Positions 14,541-21,561 of a stretch of DNA of 43,644 bases are shown one piece after another (positions within the stretch are counted from its first letter, which is position 1; every line of letters starts with the position of its first letter). Both the position numbers and the translations under genes were made by a program. The DNA comes from Flavobacterium sp. ov086 (GTDB lineage Bacteria > Bacteroidota > Bacteroidia > Flavobacteriales > Flavobacteriaceae): NCBI RefSeq assembly GCF_900187965.1, contig NZ_FZNL01000035.1, forward strand, positions 1 to 43,644. The letters are read 5' to 3'. Under the pieces are notes generated by a model, which worked only from the letters and a program-made list of their open reading frames with translations, did not search any database and had not been told where the DNA came from.

Positions 14541-15203
14541 ATGATTAAAACAGTAATTTTTGACATGGATGGTGTAATTGTAGACACTGAACCAGTTCAC
14601 CGTTATGCTTATTACAAACAATTTTCAGAATTGAACATTACAGTGGGCGAGGAGATGTATACTTCGTTTACCGGATTTTCTACTCGCAATACATTTCAGA
14701 CCTTGAAGGGGTTTTTCCCGACAATTGAGCACGAAGTAGAAGATTTAATTCAGAGAAAAAGAACCATTTTTAATGATGCTTTTGATACTAAAGAAGATTT
14801 GTATTTATTGGAAGGTGTAGAAGATCTGATTAAAGATTTGTATGCTAACAGTATACAGTTAATTTTAGCTTCATCGGCTTCAAAAGTAACGATTGAACGT
14901 GTTTTTACAAGATTCAATTTACATCAATATTTCACGGATATTGTGAGCGGAGAAGATTTTCCACAGTCAAAACCAAATCCGGCAATTTTTATTCATGCAG
15001 CATCGTTGTCAAAAGCACCAAAAGAAAATTGTATTATTATAGAAGACAGTACAAATGGTGTAAAAGCAGCAAAAGCAGCAGGGATTTATTGTGTAGGCTA
15101 TAACAGTTTGCATTCTAAATTGCAAGATCTGTCTGATGCGGATTTGATTATCAATCATTTTAACGAATTAGACGCTGAAAAAATATCACAATTAGGCGCC
15201 TGA
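14541..15203 (+). CDS. HAD-family phosphatase/phosphoglucomutase-like
   Basis: A 220-residue cytoplasmic hydrolase of HAD subfamily IA. Motif I is FDMDGVIVDTEP (nucleophile D8, acid D10), motif II LILASSAS, motif III SKPNPAIF, motif IV IIEDSTNGVKAAKAAG. The cap is helical and of the beta-phosphoglucomutase type, so the substrate is probably a small sugar phosphate; this cannot be fixed from sequence. I start at ATG 14541 because the longer frame from 14376 is translated repeat DNA with low-complexity sequence. A leader-type repeat ends 14 bases upstream. Confidence 0.88.
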   Translation: MIKTVIFDMDGVIVDTEPVHRYAYYKQFSELNITVGEEMYTSFTGFSTRNTFQTLKGFFPTIEHEVEDLIQRKRTIFNDAFDTKEDLYLLEGVEDLIKDLYANSIQLILASSASKVTIERVFTRFNLHQYFTDIVSGEDFPQSKPNPAIFIHAASLSKAPKENCIIIEDSTNGVKAAKAAGIYCVGYNSLHSKLQDLSDADLIINHFNELDAEKISQLGA

Positions 15204-15221
15204 ATTATATTAAATTTAACA

Positions 15222-15250
15222 TTTGTTCCCTAATTGAATTTGTAAATTTG
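15222..15250 (+). promoter_or_regulatory. Promoter of the DUF2911 gene
   Basis: TTTG (15222-15225), 17 bases, then TAAATTTG (15243-15250) is an exact match to the Bacteroidota promoter TTTG-N17-23-TAnnTTTG. The ATG follows 22 bases later. Confidence 0.75.
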
Positions 15251-15272
15251 AACAAACAAAATAAACTCACAC

Positions 15273-16115
15273 ATGAAAAAAATACTTATCGCATTAGCCA
15301 TTATTTTGGCTCCTTTAGCTACAGAAGCACAAATAAAAACACCACAAGCAAGTCCGAAAGGATATATTAAGCAAACAGTTGGTTTGACTGATGTTGAAGT
15401 TACGTATTCAAGACCAGGTGCGAGAGGTAGAGCAGTATTCGGAAATTTAGTTCCGTTTGGTAAATTATGGAGAACCGGTGCAAATGAAAACACAATCATT
15501 AATTTTAGTGATGATGTTGTGATTGATGGAAAAACTTTGAAAAAAGGAAAATATGCAATTTATACTATTCCGAAAATCGAAAGCTGGGAAGTAATTTTTT
15601 ATCTTTCTACAGACAATTGGGGATTGCCTGAAAACTGGAGTGATGCTTATGTTGCTTTAAGAACTACTGTAAAAGAAGATGCTTTACCAACTCCGGTTGA
15701 GACTTTTACAATTGGTATTAATAGTTTAGATCCTAATTTTGGATTTTTAGAAATGTCTTGGGAAAACTCTCATGTTGCTTTAAAATTTGAAGTTCCAACT
15801 GCAAAAAATGCTACGGCAAGTATCGAGAAAGTTTTAGGCGGACCAACTTCAAACGATTATTTTTCTGCTGCTCAATATTTGTTTCAATCAAACGGAAATA
15901 TTGAAACTGCAAGAAGTTACGTAGATAAATCACTAGATATGAGTACTGAGAAACCATACTTTATCTTAAGATTAAAAGCACAAATCCAAGCAAAACAAGG
16001 TGATAAAAAAGGAGCTGTAGAAACAGCAAAAGCATCTCTTGCTGCCGCAGAAGCTGCTAACAATCAAGATTACGTAAAATTAAATAAAGATAGTATTGCT
16101 GAATGGAGCAGATAA
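15273..16115 (+). CDS. DUF2911 secreted protein with TPR-like tail
   Basis: A 280-residue exported protein. The signal peptide spans residues 1-19 (ILAPLATEAQ). The DUF2911 domain covers about 22-165: SPKGYIKQTVGLTDVEVTYS, GNLVPFGKLWRTGANENT and GKYAIYTIPKIESWEVI are family hallmarks. The C-terminal 100 residues are helical with an alternating pattern (ARSYVDKSLDMSTEKPYFI, then KKGAVETAKASLAAAEAA) like tetratricopeptide repeats. Family function unknown; it is common in Bacteroidota and often expressed as a periplasmic protein. Single gene with its own promoter and a strong 3' hairpin. Confidence 0.88.
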   Translation: MKKILIALAIILAPLATEAQIKTPQASPKGYIKQTVGLTDVEVTYSRPGARGRAVFGNLVPFGKLWRTGANENTIINFSDDVVIDGKTLKKGKYAIYTIPKIESWEVIFYLSTDNWGLPENWSDAYVALRTTVKEDALPTPVETFTIGINSLDPNFGFLEMSWENSHVALKFEVPTAKNATASIEKVLGGPTSNDYFSAAQYLFQSNGNIETARSYVDKSLDMSTEKPYFILRLKAQIQAKQGDKKGAVETAKASLAAAEAANNQDYVKLNKDSIAEWSR

Positions 16116-16158
16116 TAATTCTTTGAATTATTAAATTCCAATTCCTATACTCGGGATA

Positions 16159-16204
16159 AAAATCCAAATTCCAAAGCTTTTAGAAGTTTTAGAATTTGGA
16201 TTTT
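16159..16204 (+). terminator. Terminator after the DUF2911 gene
   Basis: AAAATCCAAATTC (16159-16171) pairs perfectly with GAATTTGGATTTT (16192-16204), followed by more T. The loop is 20 bases. Confidence 0.7.
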
Positions 16205-16228
16205 TTTTATGGGTTTAAGTTCCGTTTT

Positions 16229-16328
16229 GTCATTTCGACGTGAGGAGAAATCACACTAGAAATCCGGCAAAGATTGGTGCTTTTGGGTACGGAATTACTT
16301 GTGTGATTTCTCCTTGCGTCGAAATGAC
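16229..16328. repeat. Inverted-repeat element, GTCATTTCGACG type
   Basis: The 28-base arms 16229-16256 and 16301-16328 are reverse complements at 26 positions, from GTCATTTCGACG at the outside to GAGAAATCACAC inside. The 44-base centre includes CCGGCAAAGATTGG. It is non-coding. This looks like a widespread flavobacterial intergenic element; the claim of family spread is from memory of similar sequences. Confidence 0.65.
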
Positions 16329-16352
16329 GATATAGCATTTAAAATTAAATAG

Positions 16353-16391
16353 ACAGACTTGTCTGTTTGTATTAAAAATTTTATACATTTG
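16353..16391 (+). promoter_or_regulatory. TetR-type operator and promoter
   Basis: ACAGAC-TT-GTCTGT (16353-16366) is a perfect palindrome located over the expected -33 region. TACATTTG (16384-16391) is the -7 box. The tetR gene starts 22 bases after it. The arrangement suggests that the TetR protein represses its own operon. Confidence 0.65.
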
Positions 16392-16412
16392 TATTTCTAA
16401 TTCATCATACAA

Positions 16413-16937
16413 ATGTTACCTAAAGAAAGAATTTTAGATACTGTTTCAGTGTTATTCCATAAGCAAGGATATAACGCCACTGGCATAAATCAGATAATTG
16501 AAGAAGCAAAAGTGGCGAAAGCAAGTTTTTACCAGCACTTTAAATCAAAAGAAGATTTATGTGTGGCTTTTTTAAATCAACGTCATGATTACTGGTTTAA
16601 TGAATTGGAAAAATTTACTGTGAACGAAAAAGATTCAAAATTAAAAATTCTGGCTTCTTTTGACTTTTTGATATTTATGAATCAGAAAGAGAATTTTAGA
16701 GGTTGCAGTTTTTTGAATATCCTTTCGGAAATTGCTTCAGATAATGTAAAAGTACTTAGCGTAATTCAAAGCCATAAATTCGATCTACGAAAATATTTTA
16801 AAAATATTCTCAACGACGAGATTCTCGCGGCTCATGTTTATTTACTTTTTGAAAGTTCTATTGTAGAAAGTCAATTGTTTAAATCAAATGATCTGATCGA
16901 ACAATCTAAAAAAATCATTCAATCTTTAATTTTATAA
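16413..16937 (+). CDS. TetR/AcrR-family transcriptional regulator
   Basis: A 174-residue one-domain repressor with a helix-turn-helix at about residues 22-46 (GYNATGINQIIEEAKVAKAS, then FYQHFKSKEDL). The C-terminal ligand domain starts near 55; a single Cys (FRGCSF) may be relevant for sensing. Two bases separate its stop from the next start, so it is co-transcribed with the SnoaL-like gene. The palindrome at 16353-16366 is the probable operator. The inducer is unknown; similar pairs often respond to electrophiles or small organic compounds, which is inference. Confidence 0.9.
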   Translation: MLPKERILDTVSVLFHKQGYNATGINQIIEEAKVAKASFYQHFKSKEDLCVAFLNQRHDYWFNELEKFTVNEKDSKLKILASFDFLIFMNQKENFRGCSFLNILSEIASDNVKVLSVIQSHKFDLRKYFKNILNDEILAAHVYLLFESSIVESQLFKSNDLIEQSKKIIQSLIL

Positions 16938-16939
16938 AA

Positions 16940-17353
16940 ATGGAACAGAAATTACCATTGCCGCCTTTTACCTATGAAACGGCATTAGAAAAAATTCAGT
17001 TAGCAGAAAATGCCTGGAACAGTCAGGATCCTGAGAAAGTTTCGAAAGCTTATACTGTGGACAGCGAATGGAGAAATAGAGATCAATTTGTAAATGGAAG
17101 AGAAGAGATTATTCTTTTTTTAACCCAAAAATGGGAGAAAGAAAAGAATTATAAATTAAAAAAAGAATATTGGGCGCATACTGAAAACAGAATCGCTGTA
17201 AGATTTGAATACGAATATCAAAACCTTGAAGGAAACTGGTTTAGAGCGTACGGAAATGAAAATTGGGAATTTGATGCTAACGGTTTAATGCAAAAAAGAT
17301 TTGCAAGTATAAACGATCTTCCAATAAAAGAAGAAGACAGAAAGTTTAAATAA
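16940..17353 (+). CDS. DUF1348 / SnoaL-like (NTF2-fold) protein
   Basis: A 137-residue cytoplasmic protein of the NTF2 superfamily, DUF1348 type. The family core is AENAWNSQDPEKVSKAYT, then EWRNRDQFVNGREEI, FEYEYQNLEGNWFRAYGNE (19 residues) and the C-terminal LPIKEEDRKF. It is close to full length for the family (about 150). No enzyme activity is established for the group. Pairing with a TetR gene suggests induction by a small molecule that this protein may bind or convert. Its stop codon abuts that of the opposite-strand gene at 17354. Confidence 0.88.
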   Translation: MEQKLPLPPFTYETALEKIQLAENAWNSQDPEKVSKAYTVDSEWRNRDQFVNGREEIILFLTQKWEKEKNYKLKKEYWAHTENRIAVRFEYEYQNLEGNWFRAYGNENWEFDANGLMQKRFASINDLPIKEEDRKFK

Positions 17354-17983
17354 TTAGTTCAGACTTGGGGGTTCCGGAATTTTGATAATTCTCTTGATTT
17401 TCTTTACAATTAAAAGATAAAAAGTGATTCCGCCTAAAATGATAAGTAGCGCAATTTGCAATTGTCCAAGACTATTGTTTTTGTTATACATTGCATTTGC
17501 GCTTGCCAATTTCGCTTTTCCTTCCTGAATCTGAATTTGAGATAAGGATTCTAATGTTGTTAAGGCTTGCTGACTCAAAGCTACAATTTTGCCCCAGTTT
17601 TTACTGGCAACATGATTGTTTATTTCTTTGCAGGAGATTAAAAAAACATCAAAATATTGTTTCTCTTTGTTGGTTAAAACCGTTTTTGCATACAAATCAT
17701 CAATATTATGAATGATATTTAAAGTGTGAATGATCTCGTCTTTTTTGGTATTATCACTTAAATCCAGCTTTTCAGCTTCGGCTTTTATATAATGAAGTTC
17801 TTTAGAATATTGAAAGATATAATGCGCCACAACTAAACGATCATTAAAAATAGCATTGATATTTTCGTTTACGTTTTTTGAATTTTGAAGCGTATTAAAA
17901 TTGCCTAATAAAATGATCAGCATCACAATCAGCAAAATATAAGCAGCTTTAGTTTTATTGCTGTATTTTTTTAAATCTTTCAT
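17354..17983 (-). CDS. Four-helix-bundle sensor-like membrane protein without signalling domain
   Basis: A 209-residue inner-membrane protein. There are helices at about 13-31 and 175-195, with a periplasmic four-helix bundle between them resembling the ligand domain of methyl-accepting chemotaxis receptors (4HB_MCP). After the second membrane helix only about 15 residues remain (KKIKRIIKIPEPPSLN), so no HAMP or methylation domain is present. It could be a receptor subunit that pairs with another signalling protein, or a stand-alone sensor. No chemotaxis genes are near. The stop codon abuts the opposite-strand gene with no gap. Confidence 0.7.
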   Translation of the reverse strand: MKDLKKYSNKTKAAYILLIVMLIILLGNFNTLQNSKNVNENINAIFNDRLVVAHYIFQYSKELHYIKAEAEKLDLSDNTKKDEIIHTLNIIHNIDDLYAKTVLTNKEKQYFDVFLISCKEINNHVASKNWGKIVALSQQALTTLESLSQIQIQEGKAKLASANAMYNKNNSLGQLQIALLIILGGITFYLLIVKKIKRIIKIPEPPSLN

Positions 17984-18054
17984 GTTGATGCGTTTTAAAT
18001 TGGTTTATAAAGCAAGTTCTCAAATGAGCATATTAATCAAGAGATTATCTGAAT

Positions 18055-18663
18055 CTATTTTGAGAGTATTCCAACTTTTAGACTTTTCTCAACACTTTTT
18101 ATCGCTCCAATTGGTACAATTTTTATAGTTTTATGTCCTTTTTGAACATAAAAATAATAAATACTGTTGGAGTTAATAAGGTAAATTTGTTCAGATTCGC
18201 CACTATTATAATTTAAAGTATAATTATAATCTACTTTATTGTTCTTGATGCGGTCCATAGTGGTATAGCCGCCAGCAAGTCCAGTTCCAATGAAAAATGA
18301 CAATAAAATGACTGCAAAAATTTTGAAAGAGGCATAAATGTAATAATTTTTAGTTTCTTCTTCAGATAATCCTTCAGTAGATTTTAAGTCAAAGCTTTTT
18401 TGAAATCTTTTATTGTCTTTGTATTTTAGAAATATTCTTGGCAAATAAAAATGAAATGCACAAAGCGAAACTATAAAAGCCAGTGTTATTGGATTTGAAG
18501 TAAACTCAGCAATTGGACTAATTAAAATGTCCATAATGGTAGAGTATTTCAGGATATTAATTCCTAATTGGTAGTAAAAAATGCTTTCCTTAAGGATTCC
18601 TAATATTACAAGGTAAATGTAACCAAGCGGAAGTAGTTTTTGTATTTCCTCTGAATATTTCAT
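18055..18663 (-). CDS. Hypothetical membrane protein
   Basis: A 202-residue protein I do not recognise. Hydrophobic segments are at about 12-28, 55-75 and 111-133. A charged cytoplasmic loop follows the second (KYKDNKRFQKSFDLKSTEGL), and the C-terminal 70 residues look like a small beta-rich domain (NSGESEQIYLINSNSIYYFY). Codon use looks AT-rich like its neighbours to the right. It stands alone with no operon partner. It is the first of several unrelated small genes that look like an accessory patch; a link to toxin immunity is possible but unproved. Confidence 0.65.
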   Translation of the reverse strand: MKYSEEIQKLLPLGYIYLVILGILKESIFYYQLGINILKYSTIMDILISPIAEFTSNPITLAFIVSLCAFHFYLPRIFLKYKDNKRFQKSFDLKSTEGLSEEETKNYYIYASFKIFAVILLSFFIGTGLAGGYTTMDRIKNNKVDYNYTLNYNSGESEQIYLINSNSIYYFYVQKGHKTIKIVPIGAIKSVEKSLKVGILSK

Positions 18664-18743
18664 CTATATAGTTTTGTTTTGGCGAATACTAAAATAGTAC
18701 TTTTTTATTACAAATACTTAATAGATGAATTAAGAAGATTTTT

Positions 18744-19247
18744 TTAAATGTGTTTAATTAATTTTCCATTTTCAAAAAGACATTCGTTTTTTTCTCCGTT
18801 TTTATTTATTGAAAAAAGCGTTCCGTTTTTTTTATTATTGCTATAAGGACAACTGTAGATTAAAACTCCATCTTTGAATTCCTCTTCGAGCTTTTTATTC
18901 CCGTTTTTTTCATAATAAGTAGTGGAAGTTATTTTGTGGTCAAATGAATATCTGATTTTCTTTTTAATTTGAGGGCTTTTTTCATAGTAATAATCTTCAT
19001 CCAAAATTACTACTTCTTCACCATTAGCATAAACAGTACTTTTTTGCAAAATTCCATCAATAAATTCTATTTCTGAAACTAAATGAGTTTTATGCTTAAA
19101 ATTTTGAACTTTACCCGTAAAAAGTTTATTGTCTTGCAATTTATACACTAAACTGTCTTTCGCATAAATATCATTTTTAGTTAATATTTCCTGAGAATAG
19201 ATTTTAAAACAAGAGAGTACAATTATTAAATAAAGATATTTTGTCAT
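18744..19247 (-). CDS. YwqK/MORN-like secreted protein
   Basis: A 167-residue exported protein. The signal peptide spans residues 1-18 (LIIVLSCFKIYS). The mature part has repeating units ending in short beta pairs: VSEIEFIDGILQKSTVYANG, TTYYEKNGNKKLEEEFKDG and TLFSINKNGEKNECLFENG. This is the pattern of YwqK/MORN-type repeats, sometimes annotated as antitoxins in polymorphic toxin loci. The immunity reading is inference from family and neighbours. It is monocistronic, with a 241-base gap upstream. Confidence 0.62.
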   Translation of the reverse strand: MTKYLYLIIVLSCFKIYSQEILTKNDIYAKDSLVYKLQDNKLFTGKVQNFKHKTHLVSEIEFIDGILQKSTVYANGEEVVILDEDYYYEKSPQIKKKIRYSFDHKITSTTYYEKNGNKKLEEEFKDGVLIYSCPYSNNKKNGTLFSINKNGEKNECLFENGKLIKHI

Positions 19248-19488
19248 TATAGTTTTTGATTAATTTTTAATAATATAGATTTTTACTAATAATAAGATTC
19301 TCAAGAAAGCTGTATAAAACTTAGAGATATTCAGAATCTTTTCAATGTTTAAATTTACATTATGAAATAGATCTTGAGCAAAATATTATATTAAGATATC
19401 ATTAAGCAATAAACTTTATATTCTATCCTTCTTGATTTACAGAAGAAAAATAGAAATATCTACTTATTTATATTGGTCATACAAAATT
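19248..19488. other. Gap with no recognised feature
   Basis: A very AT-rich 241-base gap between the YwqK-like and SH3-like genes. I see no open frame of substance, no strong hairpin and no copy of the repeats described elsewhere. It may contain the promoter of the YwqK-like gene. Confidence 0.4.
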
Positions 19489-20175
19489 TTAAAATACTGA
19501 CATTTCAATTCGCGTTTTATATTTCTTTTTTTCAATAACCCAGATAATTTCATAACCTCCGGCACCATCACCATTTGAAGATTGGATGTATAAGATATCA
19601 TTTATCTTATCATAATTTATTTTAGAGTCGGATAAACTGGGTTCGTATAGATTTCTTAAAGCCTCATTTGGTATTTGGACTTTTATATTATTTATTTGAA
19701 CTTCTATACTTTTATATTGTCTTTTAGGGATTTCTCCATCCGTTCCTAAAAATTCCAAATCATCAATTTTTTTAAGGAAACCCGAATTTCCTTTTAGAAA
19801 TTGTAATTTGTGCTTCTCTTTAACGAAAGCACTTTCGGTTATTTTAACTTTTACATTTGCACTATCAAATAAAACTTGTTTGACTTGATTTAATTTTAAA
19901 GGGATATTTGCAAAATCACTTATAAATTTAATTTTGCTTTTATAAATATATCCGTTTAATTGTTTTCCGTTTCTTTTATAATCAATATTTGCCCAATTTC
20001 CTTTTGGTTCAAAATAATAAACTATAAGTCCATTGTCGAGTTTGTCCGAAATATTATTGCCTATTTCTCCTGAACTTCGAACATTAACATAACCATCAGA
20101 ATCATTAACAATTGCAAATTGCGAATAGCAAAAACTCAGGTTTAGTAAAAACAGAATACATAAAACGTTTTTCAT
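19489..20175 (-). CDS. Secreted bacterial SH3-domain protein
   Basis: A 228-residue exported protein. The signal peptide spans residues 1-18 (NLSFCYSQ). A bacterial SH3 domain (about 20-88) is recognised by DGYVNVRSSGEIGNNISDKL and GNWANIDYKRNGKQLNGYIY. The C-terminal domain (about 95-228) is beta-rich and includes SSNGDGAGGYEIIWVIEKKK. Related proteins accompany polymorphic toxins as possible immunity factors or bind cell wall; the exact role here is not known. The start is the ATG at 20175, directly before the signal peptide. Decayed symporter-tail DNA lies 11 bases upstream. Confidence 0.75.
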   Translation of the reverse strand: MKNVLCILFLLNLSFCYSQFAIVNDSDGYVNVRSSGEIGNNISDKLDNGLIVYYFEPKGNWANIDYKRNGKQLNGYIYKSKIKFISDFANIPLKLNQVKQVLFDSANVKVKITESAFVKEKHKLQFLKGNSGFLKKIDDLEFLGTDGEIPKRQYKSIEVQINNIKVQIPNEALRNLYEPSLSDSKINYDKINDILYIQSSNGDGAGGYEIIWVIEKKKYKTRIEMSVF

Positions 20176-20186
20176 AAAGGATTTAA

Positions 20187-20288
20187 TTTACTCCAAAACA
20201 ACTTCATCAGAATCCGACTGATTAAAAAAAGTAAATTAATAAATAAAAATAATAGTCAAAATTGTCACCAATAAAATTCAAGCTAAAT
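20187..20288 (-). pseudogene. Decayed copy of the 3' end of the symporter gene
   Basis: These 100 bases align with the last ~110 bases of the sodium:solute symporter gene (21561-21671), both read on the same strand. Matching blocks include TTTACTCCAAAACAACTTC, GAATCCG, ATAATAGTCA and CCAATAAAATTCA, with an internal deletion and substitutions. The frame is broken. The remnant ends exactly at the stop of the Imm26-like gene, so that gene is bracketed by a real and a decayed symporter tail. This points to insertion of the Imm26-like gene together with duplicated symporter DNA. Confidence 0.8.
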
Positions 20289-21506
20289 TTAAATCCTACT
20301 TAAAAAATTAATTGTCGATTCAGTTCCTGATAATCTGCAATTGTCCTCATAACTCAAGTTTGGGGCGATTCCAAATTCTTTCATTATTTCGTTTCTTAAA
20401 GTTTCATTTTTGGGATTTCTTAAATCAAACTCTGTTTGGAAATACGGGTCTTTATTAAAATCAAAAATATTATTATTACTAATAGTTTCAATAATGTCAA
20501 TTTTGTCATAATTGGTGCTAAATCCACATGAATAATACCCATAAGGATTTCGCATATGACGAGAATAGTGATTTTCAGGAAGAAATGGATTCTCTCCGTT
20601 TATATATTTATTAAATTTTGAGATAGGTATTTCTTTATGAATAAACCCCCATTGAAAAAAAACATTACCACTACCAGATTTAATACTTTTTCCATAAGAA
20701 ATAGGGTACTCAAATTCATTTTCTTCTAATGTTTTGTGTCCAATAATTTCATATTCACCATAATAAAGATGATTATCCATAATATAGTCTGAAGGTAAAG
20801 CATCAAGATCTTTAAGTAAGTTTATATTAATATGTTTATTTTCTGAAATAAATGGATACATTTTTATTAAGACTGGAGTTCCCATTAGATAACTTAAGCC
20901 ATGATCCTTTTCTAGTACATTAGCTTTTCTAAACTTATTAATTTCAAGCAATACCCTTCCAAAGCCGTAATTTTTTCTATCAATTTTAAACGCAAAGAAA
21001 TCACCTGATTTAAATTTTACATTTTTCTTTTTTGCATTTTTAAAATTATCTATTTCTTGAAGATGATTTTCATCTGAATCTTTTATAAAATCATCAATCC
21101 AGGATTTAAATTCTTTTTCAGTTTTTTGTTTTTTATTCTCCCAACGACTATTAAAAAAGGAGGTTTTTGTAGTATGATTTCCAATAATAAGATCACCATG
21201 TCTATCTAGATATAAATAAACACCAATTGGTGTTTTTGTTTCCAAAACAGCAGCAGTTAGCTTTTTTTCTTTCCCTTTAGCGGTTTTCGGACGTATAAAT
21301 TCTCGATTTATTGTTTCTTCATTATATTGACGTTCTGTATATCGATTTTCTGTCGATGTTATATGTTTTTTGATAGTAGTTTTTTCAAAATATAAAATGC
21401 TAGGTTCACGATAAGTATCACCGTTTAGGACAATCTTTTCCCAATTTGGCTTTACTTTTTCAAGTCCAAAATATTCGCGTTCCGTATTTGTTAATTCAAA
21501 ATTCAT
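20289..21506 (-). CDS. Imm26-like protein (probable immunity protein)
   Basis: A 405-residue cytoplasmic protein. The middle contains the Imm26 pattern, KFKSGDFFAFKIDRKNYGFG (about 165-184) followed by GRVLLEI, and a beta-rich region to residue 270. The N-terminal 150 residues and the C-terminal tail are not recognised. Imm26 proteins protect cells against toxins of polymorphic or contact-dependent systems in family studies. No toxin gene is in the window, so it may be an orphan immunity gene. Flanked on both sides by symporter 3' sequence, a sign of acquisition. The domain match rests on a short motif. Confidence 0.6.
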   Translation of the reverse strand: MNFELTNTEREYFGLEKVKPNWEKIVLNGDTYREPSILYFEKTTIKKHITSTENRYTERQYNEETINREFIRPKTAKGKEKKLTAAVLETKTPIGVYLYLDRHGDLIIGNHTTKTSFFNSRWENKKQKTEKEFKSWIDDFIKDSDENHLQEIDNFKNAKKKNVKFKSGDFFAFKIDRKNYGFGRVLLEINKFRKANVLEKDHGLSYLMGTPVLIKMYPFISENKHININLLKDLDALPSDYIMDNHLYYGEYEIIGHKTLEENEFEYPISYGKSIKSGSGNVFFQWGFIHKEIPISKFNKYINGENPFLPENHYSRHMRNPYGYYSCGFSTNYDKIDIIETISNNNIFDFNKDPYFQTEFDLRNPKNETLRNEIMKEFGIAPNLSYEDNCRLSGTESTINFLSRI

Positions 21507-21561
21507 ATATTCTTTTTTAAACTATTTTATATATTAGTAAAGAAACTAAATATATTCAAAT

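Noticed and set aside
18744..21506. A complete toxin-immunity locus
   Set aside because: No toxin, secretion or Rhs/PAAR gene is present, so only orphan immunity-like genes can be claimed.
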